A stretch of DNA of 64,000 nt from an uncultured Clostridia bacterium (GTDB taxonomy: Bacteria > Bacillota > Clostridia > Oscillospirales > Acutalibacteraceae). Shown here piece after piece: positions 18,184 through 28,146 of this stretch. The stretch is from positions 1 to 64,000 of the forward strand of contig CALZID010000001.1 of the NCBI GenBank assembly GCA_945787805.1, in the 5' to 3' direction. The first letter of the stretch is position 1. Each line of letters starts with the position of its first letter. The translations under genes and the position numbers were made by a program. The notes beneath the pieces are model-generated. The model was not told where the DNA came from. It saw only the letters and a list, made by a program, of their open reading frames with translations, and did not search any database.

Positions 18184-19758
18184 TTATTCTGCGTCTGCAA
18201 TTTTCGGTGCTTCGTCTTCGTTCATTTTTTCAAGTCTTTCACGGCGTCTGACTTCAAGGTCTTTGAGCATTTGCTCTTTGAACTTACCGTCAACATTGAA
18301 GAACATAAGCGTTACACCGTAAAGGAAACGGGCAATTGCGGGCAGCAAGCAGAAGATAGCCCAGAAACCTATAAGAGTGTTGTAGTTAGATTCGGGAACA
18401 ATGTTGCCGAATTCGTCTTTTCTTGCAACATATCCGACTGCTGAAATAACAACACCCGAAAGAAGCTGTGTGATTGAGTTTGCAGCCTTGCCGAAATAGT
18501 TTTGAACAGTTTGCACAAGTGCTTCGTTTCTCATGCCTGTTTTCCATTCACTGTAATCATAAACATCGCCTTGAAGAACAGCGCCGGCAACATTCATAAG
18601 CTGATTTGGAAGTCCGCAAACCGTAAGACAGAAGGTGATTACTGCAAGATTTATGATTGCGTTATGACCTTCCCAGTCAACAAGAAATCCCTTGCCGCCG
18701 TTGCCCATAATACCGATAAGGAATGTTGCGCCGTAAGCAAGTCCTGCGAAAATACCAGATGCAACACAAACCTTTTTAGCACCGAATTTGCGAATAAGTT
18801 TTGGCGCAAGGGGAACCATAATATAGTTTGGAATACCTGTGAAAATACCTGCGATTGAACCGTGAGCAACATTCTTTGAATTGTGCATCCAATAGAAGCT
18901 TTCACTTGAAACGCCGACAGACTTAAATCCGTTGAAGAAACCTGAAAGAACAAGAACAAACATCGGTCTGTTCTTGAAAACATTTTTAAATGATTCAACA
19001 ACGCCAACCTCTTGCATTTGCTCGCGTGAGGCAAGGGGAACTCTCTCTCTCATGGCTGAGAAACCGAAGAAAGCGGTAAAAGCGGCAATAATAGTAATTA
19101 TTGCGGCAAATCCCGTATAAATATCCTGCATACCAACTGCATTATGGGTGAGTCCCGGTAAGAAACCTACACACATTGAAGCGATTGACGGAAGAAATAC
19201 GCCGAAAAGCTCTGTGAATTTACTGGTAGCTATAAGATTGTCACGCTCATTGTTGTTAGGAGTAATGTTATAAAGCATAATCGTCCAGGCACCGAAGTAT
19301 GACATACCAAGGTTATAGACAAAAATAGCAACAACAGTCCAAACAACTTTCTGCCACTCATGTACTAAGAATGACGGAGTTGTAAAAAGCATCATCATTG
19401 CGATAGCCCAGAAAGGTGTGGGAATAACAAGCCATGGACGAAGTCTGCCCCAACGGGTTCTTGTTCTGTCAATGATAAGACCTGAAATTGAGTCGTCAAC
19501 TGCGTCATAAATCGACTCAATAAACATAATGATACCGTATGTACTACCTGACATTCCAAGGAAACTGATTGCAAAGAATTGACGGAATGCATTTACATAT
19601 TGGCTCAAATTCTTTTGACCGAAAGATGTTAAGAGAAAACCTGCAATCTCTTTCGGACGAAGATATCGTCTGTCAAGAGTTGACGCTTCTTCAACGCTTG
19701 CTTCAACAGAAACTGCATCAACATCCTCGGTAACAGTGGTTGTATTTGTGTTTTCCAA
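18184..19758 (-). CDS. MFS transporter, GPH (glycoside-pentoside-hexuronide:cation symporter) type
   Basis: A 524-residue transporter with about twelve membrane helices and long polar ends. The early segment DDSISGLIIDRTRTRWGRLRP matches the cation/sugar-coordinating region of MelB-like GPH symporters (DxxxGxxxDRTRTRWGR). It would import an oligosaccharide or glycoside with Na+ or H+. It converges with the GH29 gene, which suggests fucosylated sugars as one possibility. It has its own promoter at 19811-19839 and is monocistronic. Confidence 0.8.
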   Translation of the reverse strand: MENTNTTTVTEDVDAVSVEASVEEASTLDRRYLRPKEIAGFLLTSFGQKNLSQYVNAFRQFFAISFLGMSGSTYGIIMFIESIYDAVDDSISGLIIDRTRTRWGRLRPWLVIPTPFWAIAMMMLFTTPSFLVHEWQKVVWTVVAIFVYNLGMSYFGAWTIMLYNITPNNNERDNLIATSKFTELFGVFLPSIASMCVGFLPGLTHNAVGMQDIYTGFAAIITIIAAFTAFFGFSAMRERVPLASREQMQEVGVVESFKNVFKNRPMFVLVLSGFFNGFKSVGVSSESFYWMHNSKNVAHGSIAGIFTGIPNYIMVPLAPKLIRKFGAKKVCVASGIFAGLAYGATFLIGIMGNGGKGFLVDWEGHNAIINLAVITFCLTVCGLPNQLMNVAGAVLQGDVYDYSEWKTGMRNEALVQTVQNYFGKAANSITQLLSGVVISAVGYVARKDEFGNIVPESNYNTLIGFWAIFCLLPAIARFLYGVTLMFFNVDGKFKEQMLKDLEVRRRERLEKMNEDEAPKIADAE

Positions 19759-19810
19759 TTTTCAATCACGCCTTTTTTGAAAAATCCGTATATTCACACT
19801 ATACTTATTA

Positions 19811-19839
19811 AATATAACATAAGTTCTTCCAATAATCAA
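19811..19839 (-). promoter_or_regulatory. Promoter of the GPH transporter gene
   Basis: Minus-strand TTGATT, 17-base spacer, TATATT, located 50 bases upstream of the start codon. Confidence 0.55.
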
Positions 19840-19863
19840 CTGTAAATATGAGTATTTTTTAAA

Positions 19864-20310
19864 TTATTTCAAGTTTTGATAGAAGGCAACGGCAAGTCTG
19901 TCACAACGCTCGTTTTCCGGATGACCTGCGTGACCTTTAATCCACTCAAATTCGTATTCGTGCTGTGAAAGAAGAGTTAAGAGTCTATCCCAAAGGTCAG
20001 AGTTTAGCGCAGGCTTTTTATCGGCCTTGCGCCAGTTGTTCTTTTTCCAGCTTTCCGCCCAGCCCTTTGTTATTCCGTTGACAACATAGGATGAGTCAGA
20101 ATAAATCTTCACTCTGCATTTTCTGTTAAGGGCTTCAAGCCCGTTAATAACCGCCAACAGTTCCATTCTGTTATTGGTTGTGTTTAATTCACCGCCCGAA
20201 AGCTCTTTTTCTTTACTGTTACAGCGTAAAACAGCACCCCAACCGCCGGGACCCGGATTTCCCGAGCATGCACCGTCCGTAAAAAGTTCAACAAAAGTTA
20301 AGTTTTCCAT
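19864..20310 (-). CDS. rnhA: Ribonuclease HI
   Basis: A 148-residue RNase HI, which degrades the RNA strand of RNA-DNA hybrids. All catalytic carboxylates are visible: Asp in [17 protein letters not shown], Glu in NNRMELLAV, Asp in [10 protein letters not shown], and the final Asp in NERCDRLA after the HAGHPEN loop. Length is typical. It reads divergently from the RNase J gene. Confidence 0.96.
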   Translation of the reverse strand: MENLTFVELFTDGACSGNPGPGGWGAVLRCNSKEKELSGGELNTTNNRMELLAVINGLEALNRKCRVKIYSDSSYVVNGITKGWAESWKKNNWRKADKKPALNSDLWDRLLTLLSQHEYEFEWIKGHAGHPENERCDRLAVAFYQNLK

Positions 20311-20351
20311 ACATACCTCGTGTATAAAATCGAAATTTTCTAACTAAAATA

Positions 20352-20380
20352 ATTTTAGCATACTTTTTTTTGTTTAACAA
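20352..20380 (-). promoter_or_regulatory. Promoter of rnhA
   Basis: Minus-strand TTGTTA, 17-base spacer, TAAAAT (preceded by TG), 42 bases ahead of the start codon. Confidence 0.55.
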
Positions 20381-20406
20381 CATAAAAATATCGCAGCAGT
20401 AGTTTC

Positions 20407-20435
20407 TTGACAATGATTTCAAAAAATAGTAATAT
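20407..20435 (+). promoter_or_regulatory. Probable promoter of the RNase J operon
   Basis: A consensus TTGACA is followed after 17 bases by TAATAT. A perfect TATAAT lies five bases further but at a 22-base spacing. The leader is about 115 nt and contains a small CTGTAA/TTACAG inverted repeat. Confidence 0.5.
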
Positions 20436-20555
20436 ATAATGACAGTATATTGAGTAATTATGTCCATTTGCGAATATACATAAATATAAACTTTCTTCTG
20501 TAATGCCTTTTACAGATTACATAATGCCGGATTTTATTATATAAAGGAGGAAAAT

Positions 20556-22403
20556 ATGGCAAAAAATAAAGAAAAACAAGCACAGTCAAATGAAACAAAA
20601 TCCAATACCAAGAGCAAAAGCTCTAATCGCGGAATGCAAAGTGCTAAAAAGAAACCGAACGGTACAAAGAAAAACAAAACTGCGTTTAATCAAAAAACAA
20701 AGAAACAACAGACTCAGAATAAGAAAAATGCACCGAAGCGTGAAGAAATAAATGTAAAAATCGCATTTTTAGGCGGACTTAACGAAGTCGGTAAAAATAT
20801 GACTCTTTATGAGTGCCGGGGCGATATGATTTTAGTGGACTGCGGACTCGCATTCCCCGAACCCGATATGCTGGGTGTTGACCTTGTTATCCCCGATTTT
20901 ACTTATGTTGAAGATAATGCGGATAAAATTAAAGGTATATTTATTACTCACGGTCACGAAGACCATATCGGGGGGTTGGCATATCTTTTACAAAGAGTGA
21001 ATATTCCGGTTTACGGAACAAAGCTCACAATCGGCCTTATTGAGAACAAGCTGAAAGAGCATAAAATTCTTGAGAAAGCAAAACTCAATGTAATCAAGCC
21101 GAAAGATAAAATAAAAGTCGGTTGCTTTGAGGTTGAAGCGATTCATGTGAACCACTCAATCCCCGATGCATTGGCTCTCGCCATCAGCAGTCCCGCAGGT
21201 CTTATTCTGCAAACAGGCGACTTCAAAATTGACACAACACCGATTGACGGTGATGTAATTGACCTTGCCCGTATTGCACGACTCGGTGAAAAAGGCGTTC
21301 TCTGTCTTCTTTCCGACTCAACAAATGCTCAAAGACCGGGTTATACCGCAAGCGAGAGAACGGTCGGCGATTCTTTTGACAGACTTTTCCAAAAGGCAGA
21401 CGGTAAAAGACTTATCGTAGCAACCTTTGCATCAAATATTCACAGAGTTCAGCAGATAATTGACGCTGCGAAATCCGTTGGCAGAAAAGTAGCACTTTCG
21501 GGACGAAGCCTTGAAAATGTTGTTGAAACCGCATCAAAGCTCGGCTATCTTAATGTGCCTGACGGAATTCTTGTAAGTATTGATATGCTGTCAAGATATC
21601 CCCATGACAAGCTTGTTATTATCACAACAGGCAGTCAGGGTGAACCTATGTCCGCACTTTACAGAATGGCGTTTTCAGAGCATCGCAGAGTCGAAATCGG
21701 TTCAGGGGATTATGTTATAATATCAGCAACACCTATTCCCGGCAATGAAAAAACCGTCGGCAAGGTTGTTGACGAGCTCTTAAAGCGCGGAGCAGAAGTT
21801 GTATATGAAAAAATGTACGATGTTCATGTTTCGGGTCACGCTTGTCAGGAAGAATTAAAACTTATGATGAGCCTTGCGAAGCCAAAATATTTTATTCCCG
21901 TTCACGGTGAACAAAAGCATTTGAGAAGTCATGCTCAATTAGCTGAAAATATGGGAATTTCGCCGAGCAATATTTTTATTGCGGACAACGGCCGTCAGGT
22001 TCAGCTTTCAAAACGCAAAATGTCAGCAGTAGAAGATGTTCCGGCAGGGAAAATCTTCGTTGACGGTTATGGCGTAGGCGATGTGGGCAATGCGGTTATC
22101 AAAGAGCGTAAGCGTCTTGCGGAAGACGGGCTTATGATTATCAGCGCAGTTATTGAAAGAGAAACGGGAATGCTCATTTCAGGCCCCGACATTGTATCTC
22201 GAGGATTTGTCTATGTTCGTGACTCCGAGCAACTTATCGCAGAAGCAAAGTTAGTAGCCCAAATTGTAATTGATGAATGTATTCATGACGGTCAAATTGA
22301 ATGGAGCACAATCCGTAACAGAATGAGAGACGATATTTCCCGACTTTTATATGACAGAACAAAGAGAAGCCCAATGGTGCTTCCTTTAATAACCTCTGTA
22401 TAA
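20556..22403 (+). CDS. rnj: Ribonuclease J
   Basis: A 615-residue RNase J, the metallo-beta-lactamase/beta-CASP nuclease with 5' exonuclease and endonuclease activity in Gram-positive RNA decay and rRNA processing. A lysine-rich, probably disordered 70-residue extension precedes the catalytic domain. Zn ligands are in THGHEDHIGG; the beta-CASP motifs include LLSDSTNAQRPGYTASE and the VSGHACQEE region; HGEQKHLRSH is the late histidine motif. AAGGAGG precedes the ATG. The gene is first in a run with gdpP, rplI and dnaB. Confidence 0.95.
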   Translation: MAKNKEKQAQSNETKSNTKSKSSNRGMQSAKKKPNGTKKNKTAFNQKTKKQQTQNKKNAPKREEINVKIAFLGGLNEVGKNMTLYECRGDMILVDCGLAFPEPDMLGVDLVIPDFTYVEDNADKIKGIFITHGHEDHIGGLAYLLQRVNIPVYGTKLTIGLIENKLKEHKILEKAKLNVIKPKDKIKVGCFEVEAIHVNHSIPDALALAISSPAGLILQTGDFKIDTTPIDGDVIDLARIARLGEKGVLCLLSDSTNAQRPGYTASERTVGDSFDRLFQKADGKRLIVATFASNIHRVQQIIDAAKSVGRKVALSGRSLENVVETASKLGYLNVPDGILVSIDMLSRYPHDKLVIITTGSQGEPMSALYRMAFSEHRRVEIGSGDYVIISATPIPGNEKTVGKVVDELLKRGAEVVYEKMYDVHVSGHACQEELKLMMSLAKPKYFIPVHGEQKHLRSHAQLAENMGISPSNIFIADNGRQVQLSKRKMSAVEDVPAGKIFVDGYGVGDVGNAVIKERKRLAEDGLMIISAVIERETGMLISGPDIVSRGFVYVRDSEQLIAEAKLVAQIVIDECIHDGQIEWSTIRNRMRDDISRLLYDRTKRSPMVLPLITSV

Positions 22404-22412
22404 GGTGAAAAT

Positions 22413-24404
22413 ATGAAAAAAACAGGCAACAAAAACAGTTTAAAATCAATATTTGTTTCAAATCCCATAACAGCATTTGCAATTGCCGTCAGTGTTGTTA
22501 TGTGTGTTGCTATGTTCTTTTATAACTATAAGCTCGCATTGGCGGAGCTTTTGGTATTAGCGGTTCTTTTGTCGGCGGCATTTTTTATAAAAGACCTTGA
22601 ATTCAGAAAACTTCGCGGTGAGGTTGATGCACTTGAAAGAAAGCTTTCGGCTGACGAAAACGGTGAATTGCGCAGCTTTCCGTTGCCGGTGCTGCTCTTT
22701 GACAGTACAGAAAAGATTGTATGGTATAATAAGCTTTTCCAAAACAGCTTTATTGCGGATAAGTCAATAAAAGACATAAATATCCGTCAGTTTACATCGG
22801 GACAAGGTCTTGATGTGATTCGTGATAATATGTTTATTGAATGTGAATACGCCGAAAAGAAATATACGGTTTTTTCGGGCAATACCGAATATAAGAACGA
22901 AACTGTTTATGCTTTGTATTTTGTGGAGGATACCGAGCTCAAAAACTATAAATCGGCTTATGATGAGTCAAGACCGGTTGTTATGTTTATAAGTATTGAC
23001 GGTATTGAAGAATCCCTTCGTGAATTCAGAGAAAGTCAGCAGGCTGAAATTCTCGGCGGAGTAGAAACTGTAATTGAAAATTGGTTTGCAAAATTTGATT
23101 GTATTTCACGAAAAGTCAATAACGGCAGAGTGATTGCTTTATGTGAAGCAAAAAGCCTTAGTGCTATGAAAGAAGATAAATTTTCAATTCTCTCACTTGT
23201 TCGTTCTTATACATATAACGACAAAGTTTTGGGAATTACGCTTTCAATCGGCGCAGGTTCGGGTGAAAGCTTCGTTGATTGCGAAAAAACCGCACTTCAG
23301 GCGCTTGATATGGCAATGGGGCGCGGCGGTGACCAGGCCGCAATCAAGCTGAATAAAAATGATTTTGACTTCTTTGGCGGAGTTTCAAAAGGCGTCGAAA
23401 AGCGGACAAAGGTCAGAACAAGAATTGTTGCCTCTGCCATAGGCGAAGTTATAAAATCAAGTTCAAATGTGCTTGTTATGGGGCATCGCTTTTCTGACCT
23501 TGACTCTCTCGGCTCGGCGGTGGGTGCGGCAATGATTAGCAACGCTCTGGGCAAAGATGCAAAAATTGTTATGTCATCAAAAACAACTCTTGCAATGCCG
23601 CTTGCAAAGCACCTTATAAATTCGGGCTTGGATAATCTTTTGATTGAACCCGGTGATGTTGAAGATTATCTTCAAAAAGGAACACTGCTGATAATTGTTG
23701 ACACTCACCGAAAGAGCTTTTTGGAATATCCTGAATTATTCGATTTGGCAAATAAAGTAGTGGTTATTGACCATCACAGAAAAACCGTTGACCATATAAA
23801 TAAAGCGGTGATTTTCTATCACGAGCCCAATGCGTCCTCTGCCTCGGAAATGGTGACAGAGCTTATTCAATATATCCCCGTTGATGTTAATATACCGCAG
23901 GCTTGTGCCGAAGCATTGATGTCGGGTATAACCCTTGATACAAAGAACTTTGTTATGAAAACAGGTGTTCGCACTTTTGAGGCGGCAGCATTTCTTCGTT
24001 CCATGGGCGCAGATACCGTTGCGGTTAAACAGCTTTTCTCTAACAGTATGAAAACTCAAAAAGCCAAGAGTGAAGTTGTTAAAAATGCGGCAATGTACAG
24101 TAACTGTGCAATCGGCGTAGTTGATTTTGATTCCGATGATGTGAGAATTGTCGCAAGTCAGGCTGCTGACGAACTGTTAAATGTTGACGCAGTTGATGCG
24201 TCGTTCGTTGTATTCCAAACGGATGATGTAATGAATATATCTGCCCGTTCTTACGGTGAACTCAATGTTCAGCTGGTTATGGAAGAATTGGGCGGCGGCG
24301 GTCATCAGACAATGGCGGCGGCACAGTTAAAGGGCGAAAGCTTTGAAAATACACTTAAGCTGTTAAAAAACGCAATTGATAAAGTAAATGAGATTCAGAA
24401 ATGA
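22413..24404 (+). CDS. gdpP: Cyclic-di-AMP phosphodiesterase GdpP
   Basis: A 663-residue membrane protein: two transmembrane helices (about 15-60), a PAS-like segment, a degenerate GGDEF domain (about 170-310, signature lost as usual in GdpP), then DHH and DHHA1 domains. Catalytic motifs are GHRFSDLDSLG, the VVIDHHRK triad and a terminal GGGGHQTMAA. The enzyme hydrolyses c-di-AMP and so tunes potassium and wall homeostasis. The gene pair gdpP-rplI-dnaB is a classical Firmicutes order, strongly supporting the call. Confidence 0.93.
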   Translation: MKKTGNKNSLKSIFVSNPITAFAIAVSVVMCVAMFFYNYKLALAELLVLAVLLSAAFFIKDLEFRKLRGEVDALERKLSADENGELRSFPLPVLLFDSTEKIVWYNKLFQNSFIADKSIKDINIRQFTSGQGLDVIRDNMFIECEYAEKKYTVFSGNTEYKNETVYALYFVEDTELKNYKSAYDESRPVVMFISIDGIEESLREFRESQQAEILGGVETVIENWFAKFDCISRKVNNGRVIALCEAKSLSAMKEDKFSILSLVRSYTYNDKVLGITLSIGAGSGESFVDCEKTALQALDMAMGRGGDQAAIKLNKNDFDFFGGVSKGVEKRTKVRTRIVASAIGEVIKSSSNVLVMGHRFSDLDSLGSAVGAAMISNALGKDAKIVMSSKTTLAMPLAKHLINSGLDNLLIEPGDVEDYLQKGTLLIIVDTHRKSFLEYPELFDLANKVVVIDHHRKTVDHINKAVIFYHEPNASSASEMVTELIQYIPVDVNIPQACAEALMSGITLDTKNFVMKTGVRTFEAAAFLRSMGADTVAVKQLFSNSMKTQKAKSEVVKNAAMYSNCAIGVVDFDSDDVRIVASQAADELLNVDAVDASFVVFQTDDVMNISARSYGELNVQLVMEELGGGGHQTMAAAQLKGESFENTLKLLKNAIDKVNEIQK

Positions 24405-24414
24405 GGTAATATAA

Positions 24415-24855
24415 ATGGAAGTAATTTTAAAAGCAGATGTTAAAGGATTAGGCAAGAAAGGCGAAAAGGTCAAGGCTTCTGACGGTTATGCAAGAAATTT
24501 TCTTTTCCCGAAAGGACTTGCTGTTGAAGCAAATGCGCAAAGCCTTACAGAGCTTCGCAACCGTGAGCAATCAAATCAGCATAAAATTGATATGGAAATT
24601 GCGGCTGCAAACGAGTCAAAATCAAAGCTTAATGACAAAACAATCAAAATTACCGCAAAAGCAGGCAGTAACGGCAGAATTTTCGGCTCTGTAACGGCGA
24701 AAGAAGTAGCTTTAGAAATTGAAAAACAGTTTGCAGTAAAAGTTGATAAGAGAAAAATTACAATGGATGATATTAAAAACTTCGGTTCATATAAAATCCA
24801 GGTTAAGCTTTATACAAATATTATTGCTGAAATGACAGTAATGGTTGGAGAATAA
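24415..24855 (+). CDS. rplI: Large ribosomal subunit protein bL9
   Basis: A 146-residue bL9 with the normal N-terminal signature (VILKADVKGLGKKGE, VKASDGYARNFLFPKGLA), a connecting helix and a C-terminal RNA-binding domain. It starts 10 bases after gdpP with a GAGGTAA site and is followed by dnaB. Confidence 0.96.
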   Translation: MEVILKADVKGLGKKGEKVKASDGYARNFLFPKGLAVEANAQSLTELRNREQSNQHKIDMEIAAANESKSKLNDKTIKITAKAGSNGRIFGSVTAKEVALEIEKQFAVKVDKRKITMDDIKNFGSYKIQVKLYTNIIAEMTVMVGE

Positions 24856-24889
24856 TCTGAGCATATTGTCTTATTGGAGTGAAAGAAAT

Positions 24890-26263
24890 ATGGAAAGCAA
24901 TTTTTTGCCGACAGAAAATATGAATTTGCCTTATAGCTTAGAGGCGGAGCAGGCGGTATTAGGCGCAATTTTAAAAGACCCCTTATGCTTGCCCACTGTT
25001 TCGGATATGCTAAAAAGTGAACATCTTTATCTTCCGCAACACAAGGCTATATATGATGCAATTCTCAATATAGACACAATGGGGGGCACTATCGACCCTC
25101 TTGTAGTTTTGGAAGAACTTAAAAGACAGGGCGTTTATGACGATATCGGCGGAAAAACATACCTGATAAAGATTGCCGAAGCAGTCCCGTCCACAAGAAA
25201 TGTTGAGTCATACATAAAAATAATTATTGATAAGTTCTATTCACGCACACTGATAGTCACTGCCCGTGAAATTCTTGACGAGGCAACAGAAGGGACAGAA
25301 TCACCCGATGAATTGCTTGATATGGCAGAGCAGAAGATTTATGATATCCGTCGCGGCAAAAATATATCGGGACCCGCAAAAGTCAGTGATGTCATTATGT
25401 CCGATGTTGTTGTCAGACTTAGAAAGCTCACCTCTCTTGATGAAAAAGAGAGAGAACAGTATATGGGTATTCCAACGGGCTTTTCATATCTTGATAAAGT
25501 ACTTTCAGGCGGATTTCACCGTTCCGACTTAATTCTTATCGGTGCCCGTCCGGGTATGGGTAAAACCAGTTTCGCTTTGAATGTTGCAAGGAATATGGCT
25601 GTTAAAGGTAGAAAAACCGTGTTTTTCTCGCTGGAAATGTCAAATGAGCAGTTGGCTCAGCGAATTATTTCAACAGAAGCAAGAATTGTCAGCAACAAAT
25701 TCAGAACGGGCGATATTTCCGATGCGGATTGGGATAAAATAGGAATGGCGTTAGAGCATCTTGTAAACGCCGAATTGTATTTTGACGATACAGCCAATAT
25801 TACCGTTCCTGAAATGAAAGCGAGAATTCGCAGAATGAAGGGCGTTGAATGTGTGGTTATTGACTATCTTCAATTGATGTCGGACCCACGGTATAAAGAT
25901 AACCGTGTTCAGGAAATATCAAAAATCACCCGTGATTTAAAGCTTATGGCGAAAGACCTTGATATTCCGGTTATTACTTGCTCACAGCTTTCCCGTAATA
26001 CCGCAAAAACCTCTGACCACAGACCGCAGCTTACCGACCTTCGTGAATCAGGTTCAATCGAGCAAGATGCCGATATTGTTCTTATGCTTCACCGTGAAAG
26101 CTATTATAAAAATGATAAAGACGAAGAAAACGAAAGTAATATTAACAAAGCAGAAATAATTGTGGCAAAGAACAGACACGGCTCGACAGAAACCGTTGAT
26201 GTTGCATGGAATCCTGAATTTACAATGTTCTCAACACTCGAAAGGATTAAAGATGACAGATAA
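24890..26263 (+). CDS. dnaB: Replicative DNA helicase DnaB
   Basis: A 457-residue hexameric replication-fork helicase. The N-terminal DnaB domain (PYSLEAEQAVLGAIL) is followed by the RecA-like motor: Walker A in GARPGMGKTSFALN, Walker B in VVIDYLQLM, and the arginine-finger motif SGSIEQDADIV. The ATG at 24890 is placed by GGAGTGAAAG and by the usual N-terminal length. The 3' end overlaps tilS by 11 bases. Confidence 0.95.
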   Translation: MESNFLPTENMNLPYSLEAEQAVLGAILKDPLCLPTVSDMLKSEHLYLPQHKAIYDAILNIDTMGGTIDPLVVLEELKRQGVYDDIGGKTYLIKIAEAVPSTRNVESYIKIIIDKFYSRTLIVTAREILDEATEGTESPDELLDMAEQKIYDIRRGKNISGPAKVSDVIMSDVVVRLRKLTSLDEKEREQYMGIPTGFSYLDKVLSGGFHRSDLILIGARPGMGKTSFALNVARNMAVKGRKTVFFSLEMSNEQLAQRIISTEARIVSNKFRTGDISDADWDKIGMALEHLVNAELYFDDTANITVPEMKARIRRMKGVECVVIDYLQLMSDPRYKDNRVQEISKITRDLKLMAKDLDIPVITCSQLSRNTAKTSDHRPQLTDLRESGSIEQDADIVLMLHRESYYKNDKDEENESNINKAEIIVAKNRHGSTETVDVAWNPEFTMFSTLERIKDDR

Positions 26264-27587
26264 GGTTATTAAAACAATACGGGAACATCAAATGATTTTG
26301 CCCGGCAGTGTGGTGGGCGTTGGATTTTCAGGCGGCGCCGATTCTGTAACGCTTTTGCATATTCTTTCAAAAAACCGTGAAAAATTAGGTATAAAAGAAA
26401 TTAAAGCAGTGCATATTCATCACGGAATTCGCGGCGATGAAGCGGACCGTGACTTGCAGTTTTCAAAAGCTTTTTGCGGTGAACTCAATATTGAGTTTGT
26501 TTCATTTAATGAAAATATTCCCGAAATCGCAAAAAAATCAGGTGAAAGTCTTGAAGAATGTGCAAGAAGAATCCGCTATGAAGATTTTTCAAAAGTTGAG
26601 TGCGATGTGTTTGCAACGGCACATAATCTTAACGATAATGCCGAAACCTTTCTCTTAAATCTCACTCGCGGTTCAGCTCTTTCGGGACTTTGCGGTATTC
26701 CTTATAAAAGAGATAAATTCATCCGTCCCTTGCTTGACTGTTCAAGAGCAGAAATAGAAGAATATGCCGAGAAAAACGGATTGGAATTTGTAACAGACAG
26801 CACAAATTTGTGTGACGATTACACAAGAAACAAAATCAGGCATAATGTGTTGCCGCAGCTGTTTTCAATAAATCCGTCTTTTGATAAAGCATTTTCAAAA
26901 TGTATCGAGAGCGTTAATATTTCAAACGATTTTATTTATAGAGAAGCAAAAAAACTTTTCGAAATGGCAAAAAAAGAGAATTATTTTGATTGCACCGTTT
27001 TTGAAAATTCCCACAATGCCTTGAAATACCAAGTAATTTCTTTGATTTTAAAAGAGAAAAAGGCACAGAATATCAGTCGGGAGCATATTTTGCAAATCAA
27101 TAATATTTTAGAGAACGGCGGAAGTGCCGATGTGGGCAACGGCGTCGAAGTTACGGTTGAAAGAAAAAAACTGTATTTCGGAAAACCGAGTGTAACCGAA
27201 GATTTTGCGGTTCCCTTTGAAAAAAATAATACAAATCTGCAAACACCCGTAGGTGAATATGAAGTTATCTTTGAGCTTTATAAAGATTTACAAAAACTTA
27301 ACAAACAAGATATGGACTTTTTTATAGATTGTGATAAAATGTCTGGTGAAGCGTTCTGGCGAAACCGTCGTGACAGCGACTTTTTTGTACCGAGAAACAG
27401 AAAATGCACAAAAACACTTAAACGGCTTTTTAACGATGAAAAAATTCCTGTAAACGAACGCTCAAAAATGCTTATTTTAGCAGACGATTGCGGTATTGTC
27501 TGGACGGAATTTTTCGGTGTTGCCGACCGTTGTAAAATAACAAACGAAACAAAAAATTATATTAAAATTAAAAAGGTGGGGAATTAA
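26253..27587 (+). CDS. tilS: tRNA(Ile)-lysidine synthase
   Basis: A 444-residue N-type ATP pyrophosphatase that adds lysine to C34 of the CAU-anticodon tRNA-Ile. The PP-loop GFSGGADSVTLLH is near residue 25, with HIHHGIRGDEADRD and the ATAHNLNDNAETFLLNL segment following, then the TilS C-terminal substrate-binding domains. The ATG at 26253 overlaps dnaB and has AAAGGA ahead. tilS-hpt-ftsH order is conserved in Firmicutes. Confidence 0.93.
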   Translation: MTDKVIKTIREHQMILPGSVVGVGFSGGADSVTLLHILSKNREKLGIKEIKAVHIHHGIRGDEADRDLQFSKAFCGELNIEFVSFNENIPEIAKKSGESLEECARRIRYEDFSKVECDVFATAHNLNDNAETFLLNLTRGSALSGLCGIPYKRDKFIRPLLDCSRAEIEEYAEKNGLEFVTDSTNLCDDYTRNKIRHNVLPQLFSINPSFDKAFSKCIESVNISNDFIYREAKKLFEMAKKENYFDCTVFENSHNALKYQVISLILKEKKAQNISREHILQINNILENGGSADVGNGVEVTVERKKLYFGKPSVTEDFAVPFEKNNTNLQTPVGEYEVIFELYKDLQKLNKQDMDFFIDCDKMSGEAFWRNRRDSDFFVPRNRKCTKTLKRLFNDEKIPVNERSKMLILADDCGIVWTEFFGVADRCKITNETKNYIKIKKVGN

Positions 27588-27588
27588 A

Positions 27589-28128
27589 GTGCTTAACGAT
27601 ATTGAAAAAGTGCTTTTATCGGAAGAAGAATTGCAGAGTATTGTACATAAACTGGGCGCTGAAATCAGTGAAGACTATAAAGGCAAGAACCTTGTTCTCG
27701 TCAGTGTTCTCAAAGGCTCAGTTGTGTTTATGGCAGACTTAATGCGCGCCATAACGATACCTTGTACAATTGATTTTATGTCAGTCTCAAGCTACGGTTC
27801 AGGCACAAAAACATCGGGTGTTGTTAAAATTATCAAAGACCTTGATACCGATGTTGTTGAAGGTGCTGATTTGCTTATTGTCGAAGATATTCTTGACAGC
27901 GGTGTAACGCTTGAATATCTTATGAAAATTCTTTCTGCGAGAAATCCTAACAGCATTAAAATATGTACATTACTCGATAAGCCCGAAAGAAGAAAAGCAA
28001 ACATTAAAGCAGACTATTCAGGTGCGCAAATTCCCGATGCCTTTGTAGTCGGATACGGGCTTGACTATAATGAAAAATACAGAAATTTACCGTTTGTAGG
28101 TGCGTTAAAACCTGCGGTATATGAATAA
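27589..28128 (+). CDS. hpt: Hypoxanthine phosphoribosyltransferase
   Basis: A 179-residue purine salvage enzyme converting hypoxanthine or guanine with PRPP to IMP or GMP. The PRPP-binding motif LIVEDILDSGVTLEYL is intact, as are VLKGSVVFMADL and the late DAFVVGYGLDYNEKYRNLP segment. It starts at GTG one base after the tilS stop, with GGTGGGG ahead, and precedes ftsH as in Bacillus. Confidence 0.95.
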   Translation: MLNDIEKVLLSEEELQSIVHKLGAEISEDYKGKNLVLVSVLKGSVVFMADLMRAITIPCTIDFMSVSSYGSGTKTSGVVKIIKDLDTDVVEGADLLIVEDILDSGVTLEYLMKILSARNPNSIKICTLLDKPERRKANIKADYSGAQIPDAFVVGYGLDYNEKYRNLPFVGALKPAVYE

Positions 28129-28146
28129 ACAGGAGTGAAAACCGAT